Of a stretch of DNA of 24,975 nt, positions 24,009-24,975 are shown in pieces (position 1 is the first letter of the stretch; every line of letters begins with the position of its first letter). The position numbers and the translations under genes are program-made. Origin of the DNA: JBHFEI01 sp041928815 (lineage in GTDB: Bacteria > Pseudomonadota > Alphaproteobacteria > Rhizobiales > Rhizobiaceae); the NCBI RefSeq assembly GCF_041928815.1, contig NZ_JBHFEI010000028.1, positions 1-24,975 on the forward strand, written 5' to 3'. The notes below the pieces were generated by a model that was given only the letters and a program-made list of their open reading frames with translations, was not told where the DNA came from and searched no databases.

Positions 24009-24830
24009 CTACGGACCTGTCGCGGCCGGCTGGGTCGGCACGACGGTGACGGTGCGGCCGGCGGCGCGCAGGCCGGCGATCACCTCGGCTCCGATGCCGT
24101 CGTCGGTGATCACCTCGGCCATGTCGGAGAGCGTGCCGAAGGTGGCGAAGGCCGGCGCCTGGAACTTCGTGCTGTCGACGAGCAGGATCGAGCGTCGCGC
24201 CGAGCGGATCATCCTGCGCTTGATCGCCGCGACCTCGATGCTCGCATCGGTCAGCAGGCCGTTGGTGACGGCATAGGTGCCGACGAAGCAGACATCGGCA
24301 TGGATCGTTTCGAAAAAGGATTCGCCCGGTTCGCCGAGAAGCGTGCTCGTTCCGGACTTGAGCGTCCCGCCCACGACGATGGCGCGCCACTGCGGCACCT
24401 CGGAGCAGACGGCGGCGATGTCGACGTCGTTGGTGACGACGGTCAGGGAAATGTTGCGCAGCACAGTCGCCTTCACCGCCTGCCGAACGGTCGAGCTCGA
24501 ATCGAAGATGACGCTCTCGCCGCCCTTCAGCCGGCGCGCCGCCTCGCGGCCGATGGCGAGCTTCTGGGCATGCTGCATGTGGGCGTTCAGCGACGGCTCA
24601 CGTTCGAAGGTCGCCGTCATCGGCGGCACCAGCAGCGCGCCGCCATGGGTGCGTTCCAGGTTGCCGGTCTCGGTCAGGTTCTCGAGGTCGCGCCGGACCG
24701 TCGACGGCGAGCCGCCGACGACCTCGGCGAGTTCCTGGATGGACGCCGTTCCGTTGACCTTCAGATATTCGAGGATCATCGCCCGGCGCTTGGCCGGGAT
24801 GATCTCGACACGCTTCGGCGGATTGTCCAT
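24009..24830 (-). CDS. DeoR/GlpR-family transcriptional regulator
   Basis: The 273-residue regulator has a DeoR helix-turn-helix at about 18-62 (RAMILEYLKVNGTASIQELA, SPSTVRRDLENL, then ERTHGGA) and a C-terminal sugar-phosphate-sensing domain with VVTNDVDIA, VVGGTLKSGTSTLLGEPG and ILLVDSTKF. Family members repress sugar or polyol catabolic genes and respond to a phosphorylated intermediate. AAGGAA lies close before the ATG at 24830. The upstream gene in the same direction is an SDR dehydrogenase, so it probably belongs to a separate sugar/polyol operon extending beyond the window. It converges on the class IV aminotransferase with 50 bases between stops. Confidence 0.92.
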   Translation of the reverse strand: MDNPPKRVEIIPAKRRAMILEYLKVNGTASIQELAEVVGGSPSTVRRDLENLTETGNLERTHGGALLVPPMTATFEREPSLNAHMQHAQKLAIGREAARRLKGGESVIFDSSSTVRQAVKATVLRNISLTVVTNDVDIAAVCSEVPQWRAIVVGGTLKSGTSTLLGEPGESFFETIHADVCFVGTYAVTNGLLTDASIEVAAIKRRMIRSARRSILLVDSTKFQAPAFATFGTLSDMAEVITDDGIGAEVIAGLRAAGRTVTVVPTQPAATGP

Positions 24831-24900
24831 CGGTTCCTTCGCGTCGGCGCTCCCTGCCGGGCCCCGTTCCGCAGGCGCCGGTCTTTTAGCACTCTCTACG

Positions 24901-24975
24901 CTACCAGATCGTATATCCGCAATCCACCGTGACGACGGAGCCCGTCATGGCGCTTGCGGCGTCGGAGGCGAGGAA
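24901..24975 (-). CDS. SDR-family short-chain dehydrogenase, C-terminal fragment (window edge)
   Basis: The last 24 codons on the - strand read FLASDAASAMTGSVVTVDCG then YTIW and a TAG stop. This is the standard C-terminus of classical SDR oxidoreductases (LASDAASxxTGxxxxVDGG); the usual second Gly-Gly is CG here. The catalytic and cofactor motifs lie outside the window, so the substrate is unknown. The DeoR gene starts 70 bases downstream with no terminator seen between them. Confidence 0.88.
   Translation of the reverse strand, partial: FLASDAASAMTGSVVTVDCGYTIW

Overview
The window is GC-rich, densely packed alphaproteobacterial DNA. Codon use, Shine-Dalgarno sequences and gene families point to a Rhizobiales/Rhizobiaceae-type genome, but the species cannot be named. 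No rRNA, tRNA, insertion sequence, CRISPR or prophage gene was seen. It reads as an accessory catabolic island for import and breakdown of a nitrogenous compound.

Layout. (1) 1-1043: the tail of an unknown + strand gene with a strong terminator, then a hydroxypyruvate-isomerase-type TIM-barrel gene behind an inverted-repeat-rich promoter. (2) 1044-1969: non-coding, with a short AT-rich island. (3) 1970-2872: a DMT/EamA exporter (-), followed by 632 bases with no credible gene. (4) 15297 down to 3505: a long - strand gene run of ABC ATPase, Tat-type binding protein, two permeases (polyamine/opine type), class III aminotransferase, GntR/FCD regulator, 61-residue four-cysteine protein, HyuA, HyuB and a beta-hydroxyacid dehydrogenase. 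(5) 15557-17122 (-): a diverged GroEL-family chaperonin. (6) 17281-23958 (+): a second HyuA, two tandem HyuB paralogues and a fold-IV aminotransferase resembling (R)-amine transaminases. (7) 24009-24975 (-): a DeoR-family regulator and the C-terminus of an SDR dehydrogenase.

How it may work together. Both main arms carry near-consensus sigma-54 (-24/-12) promoters: TTGGCACG-N4-TTGC before the ABC ATPase and TGGCATG-N4-TTGCA before the second HyuA. Each has the same 12-bp palindrome CTGTGATCACAA next to the predicted start, so the arms look like one regulon with sigma-54 activation plus a local repressor, possibly the encoded GntR protein. The inferred flow is import by the ABC system, ATP-dependent amide/lactam opening or carboxylation by the HyuA/HyuB complexes, transamination by two enzymes of different fold, and aldehyde/hydroxyacid oxidoreduction. 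The substrate is not known.

Most unusual are the chaperonin, which keeps Asp87 but appears to have lost the counterparts of GroEL Asp52 and Asp398 and has no GroES beside it; the small Cys4 protein before hyuA; and the duplicated HyuB subunit served by a single HyuA.
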